Shown here: piece by piece, positions 4,473 to 7,113 of the stretch
Numbering within the stretch: the stretch's first letter is position 1
Layout of the letters: the number at the start of each line of letters is the position of its first letter
DNA from: an uncultured Bacteroidota bacterium
Lineage (GTDB): Bacteria; Bacteroidota; Bacteroidia; 2-12-FULL-35-15
Direction of reading: 5' to 3'
Length of the DNA stretch: 7,113 bases
NCBI GenBank assembly: GCA_903881065.1
Contig: CAIRRW010000396.1
Span: forward strand, 1-7,113
Made by a program: the position numbers and the translations under genes
Notes under the pieces: generated by a model
Seen by the model: only the letters and a program-made list of their open reading frames with translations
What the model was told of the DNA's origin: nothing
Database searches by the model: none

Positions 4473-7113
4473 CTAATGAGCCAGCTTTTTATCCGACTCA
4501 GCTTTCGCTTTATTTAAAATATCATTAGCCTTCGTATTTGCTTCATCCACTATTTTCTGTGCCTTTTTGTCAACTTCCTGTTTCGCAGCAGGGGCAGCAG
4601 CTTTAGCAGCCATTTTGGCAATAGGATTATTGATATTATTAATGTTATCGTCAATAGCTTTATATCCTTCCGCTTTTGTTTTGTCAGCCAATGCCTGTGC
4701 TTCTGCCTTCAATTTATCAGCCTGTGCCTGCGCATCCTTCATTATTTTATCCGATTCCTCTTTGGCTTTATCCTTGGCAGCATCCACACCTTTATTCACC
4801 ACATCTTTCACCTGATCTTTTGTAGATTCCCCGCTATTAAAGTTGCCCAACTTGATTGTAGGCTTCGTGATAGTGCCGCCAAATGTAGCATTCACCTTAA
4901 TCTTCTCCGGCATTTTCACACTAGTTCCTGCTTTTTTATTGACTTGATCAAGCAGATTACCTGCAAGCGCATTGGCTTGCGAGCCAAGTTCAGCAGAAGG
5001 TATTTCCAGATTCCAATTGTAATCAATAGTTTGGTCGAAACCGGTAGAACCTTTTACTTTACCTGTTATATTACCTGATTTAATAGGCATCTCCTGAACC
5101 TGAACTCTGCCATCTTTAAATTCATACGTTGCATTCACATTTTCCAATACCATATTTTTATATTTAGGTTGTTTCAACGCATCCGCCAATTTATTGATAG
5201 GTTCAAACCCTTCTATCGCCACGTGTGCCGTTTGCAACTTTCCTCCGCCACTTAAAGTTTTTAAATCAGGCGACATATGCTGGTCAAGGTTAGTAGTGAA
5301 TTTCATTTGAGTGCTGAACTTACCTTTTGCATATTTGGCAATAGGAGCAAGTTTTTGAACGGAAGCAAATGTTACAAACGTTTTCGGAATATCAAAGTTG
5401 GCTATATCAGCATCAAAGTCAACTACAGGTTTTTTGATATTCTGAGTGTTATAAACTCCATCCAGCATCATTGTTCCTTCTAATTGTTTCATTTCCATTT
5501 TCAGTTTATCTAAAATCATTTTGCTATCCTTTATAGCTATTCCGCCCGAAACATTTGTAATATCAAGGTTATCGTAAAGTATTTTACCAAGTGCAGCATT
5601 TAATCTGACATCTAAATTTGAAGGGACTTCAACAACCGACATCTTTGTAGTGTCTGTTTTAGCAGGAGTTGCAGCAGGTTTTGTTTTGTCCGTTGCAGTA
5701 AATTCATTCAAATCAATTAACGATGATTTCAAATTGAATGTTCCTTTCAATGTTTCATTTTTAAACTCATATTGAATAAAATTATCTATTCGTCCATCCA
5801 TCTCAAAGTCACTTCTGCCAACCGTTGCAGATAACTTAGTAAGTTCTACACTCTTTGAAGAAAACACCATCGCAAGTTTAACTATCTGCGTTGGATAATT
5901 TAAAGATGCGGTTTTATAATTCATATTATCAATACTCAAATTACCCTGTGCATTAAACTTCTCATATTCTTTTTTCTCAATTGAACTCATACGTCCTTTC
6001 ATTTTAATATCTGCAGCCACAAGCCCAGTAAGGTCATCACCTTTTTCAAGAGGGATAACATCTTTTATAGATGCAAGATTGATTTTAGCTTTTACTTCCG
6101 CAGCAATATTAGCATCGGATACAGGTGTAGAAACGTGCATGGTCGCATCAACGGGGTTGCCAGCCATCTCAACATGAAACTTGTATAAGTCGATAACTGT
6201 TGCATCGGTAACACCTGTTTTATTATCTACAACAAGGTCAACTTGTATGTTGGTAGCTGATTTAGGCAATGAAGGATACTGAAACATTGCATTTGCTATC
6301 AACAGCTTTACACCAAATGCAGGAAGAGATTTGTCATTATAGATTCCTTTAGCATAACCATTCAATGCTAAAGTTCCCGATGTTTTTACATCTTTAAAAT
6401 CCTTGGTATATACACCCGGAACCAATGAAAGGATATTCTTAAACTCAGTTTGGTTGGCTTTGAATTTCAAATCCATATCCATATCTTTTTTAGGCATTGC
6501 AAAATATCCATCCAGGCCAAGCGTTAATTCATTAAAGGAAAACTCGTTTTCTTTAAACGTAAATTTAAAGTTTGGCATATCAGCATCCAGATTAATTTTC
6601 AATCGGGTATTTACTTTATTGAAATATGTAATTCCACCATAATTTACTGACAGTTTTTCAATTTCGGTTAATGTTTCCATCAGAAAATTATCAGCAGTAA
6701 AATCGCCGCTGATAGTATTAGTCATATTATATAGTTCCGCTTTCACATTCATTTTTGCATCATTATATACTATGTATGCATTATTGATTTGAAACTTCTT
6801 TAAGCTCATTTTAAACTTAGATGGTTGTTTAGCAGCTTCTGGTTTTGCCGGGTCAGTTGAAGGTTTGGTGATATCCCAGTTGGATTTACCATTCTTCAAA
6901 ACTAATGCATGTATACGAGGCTTATCAATAATGATGCTGTTAATTTTATAACTATCACCTTTGATTACACTCATAAGGTTTAATTTCACAGAGAGATTTT
7001 TAGCATACAATAACGTATCGCCTTCAAAATCGCCAATGTTGGCAACAGATACATCAGCAATGGAAAGTTTGAAACTTGGGAAGGATGTAACTAATGATAA
7101 ATCAAAATCACCG
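4473..7113 (-). CDS. AsmA-family envelope protein, N-terminus outside window
   Basis: The minus-strand frame is open from the right edge (first full codon at 7112) to TAG 4473, giving 879 visible residues. A TTG at 7010 is only an internal codon; 34 more in-frame residues are present before it. The visible start GDFDLSLVTSFPSFKLSI and the following ADVSVANIGDFEGDTLLY, NLMSVIKGD, IIIDKPRIHALVLKNGKSNWDI match the N-terminal AsmA region, so probably only about 50 residues, including an inner-membrane anchor, are missing. The middle is repeated beta-strand structure with two Pro/Thr/Lys/Ala-rich linkers (visible residues about 83-99 and 470-491). It closes with the conserved AsmA C-terminal region (KLQTAHVAIEGFEPINKLAD, INATFGGTITKPTIKLG-like) and a 119-residue charged Ala/Lys/Asp helical tail (4476-4832). 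AsmA belongs to the same superfamily as TamB and YhdP, proposed to form hydrophobic grooves carrying phospholipids between inner and outer membranes. The exact substrate cannot be read from sequence. It may be co-transcribed with the PorE-like gene downstream. Confidence 0.9.
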   Translation of the reverse strand, partial: GDFDLSLVTSFPSFKLSIADVSVANIGDFEGDTLLYAKNLSVKLNLMSVIKGDSYKINSIIIDKPRIHALVLKNGKSNWDITKPSTDPAKPEAAKQPSKFKMSLKKFQINNAYIVYNDAKMNVKAELYNMTNTISGDFTADNFLMETLTEIEKLSVNYGGITYFNKVNTRLKINLDADMPNFKFTFKENEFSFNELTLGLDGYFAMPKKDMDMDLKFKANQTEFKNILSLVPGVYTKDFKDVKTSGTLALNGYAKGIYNDKSLPAFGVKLLIANAMFQYPSLPKSATNIQVDLVVDNKTGVTDATVIDLYKFHVEMAGNPVDATMHVSTPVSDANIAAEVKAKINLASIKDVIPLEKGDDLTGLVAADIKMKGRMSSIEKKEYEKFNAQGNLSIDNMNYKTASLNYPTQIVKLAMVFSSKSVELTKLSATVGRSDFEMDGRIDNFIQYEFKNETLKGTFNLKSSLIDLNEFTATDKTKPAATPAKTDTTKMSVVEVPSNLDVRLNAALGKILYDNLDITNVSGGIAIKDSKMILDKLKMEMKQLEGTMMLDGVYNTQNIKKPVVDFDADIANFDIPKTFVTFASVQKLAPIAKYAKGKFSTQMKFTTNLDQHMSPDLKTLSGGGKLQTAHVAIEGFEPINKLADALKQPKYKNMVLENVNATYEFKDGRVQVQEMPIKSGNITGKVKGSTGFDQTIDYNWNLEIPSAELGSQANALAGNLLDQVNKKAGTSVKMPEKIKVNATFGGTITKPTIKLGNFNSGESTKDQVKDVVNKGVDAAKDKAKEESDKIMKDAQAQADKLKAEAQALADKTKAEGYKAIDDNINNINNPIAKMAAKAAAPAAKQEVDKKAQKIVDEANTKANDILNKAKAESDKKLAH

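Noticed and set aside
7008..7010. TTG at 7010 as the start of the AsmA-family gene
   Set aside because: The frame stays open to the right edge, and the 34 extra residues match the conserved AsmA N-terminal region, so the real start lies outside the window.

Overview
The window looks like chromosomal DNA from a member of the Bacteroidota. It is AT-rich, and its two large minus-strand genes have architectures typical of that phylum: an OmpA-type protein with TPR, PD40 propeller and carboxypeptidase-regulatory-like parts, and an AsmA-family protein with a long Lys/Ala/Glu-rich helical tail. A small fibronectin type III protein with an N-terminal helical domain, of a kind familiar from Bacteroidota, supports this. 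No mobile element, CRISPR array, rRNA or tRNA could be seen.

Layout from left to right. Positions 1-166 (minus) hold the start of a small membrane-anchored protein that runs off the left edge. Positions 167-405 are the gap between this gene and a divergent plus-strand gene, and contain a near-palindrome resembling a LacI-type operator. Positions 406-930 (plus) encode an orphan 174-residue protein. Positions 931-1199 are non-coding, with a probable interspersed palindromic repeat and a terminator-like hairpin. Positions 1200-1469 are a 21-bp tandem repeat array that encodes coiled-coil heptads on the plus strand (ORF 1206-1499). Positions 1603-2208 (plus) encode the FnIII protein behind a strong Shine-Dalgarno sequence. 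Positions 2209-2340 hold two small hairpins, an ATTAG-rich stretch and a strong bidirectional terminator shared with the convergent gene. Positions 2367-4382 (minus) encode the PorE-like OmpA protein, and 4473-7113 (minus) most of the AsmA-family protein, whose N-terminus lies beyond the right edge.

The right part is ordinary envelope biology: an outer-membrane/peptidoglycan-linked protein that may belong to type IX secretion, next to a protein of the inter-membrane lipid-transport superfamily. They share orientation with a 90-bp gap and may be co-transcribed. The left part (406-2208) is more accessory in character: an orphan, a repeat-derived coiled coil and a lineage-restricted FnIII protein. 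The most interesting object is the heptad array. Its unit-to-unit substitutions preserve the plus-strand heptad, including one arginine kept through AGA, AGG and CGT, so it looks like an expanding coding minisatellite rather than junk. I see no evidence tying these plus-strand genes into one defined new system.
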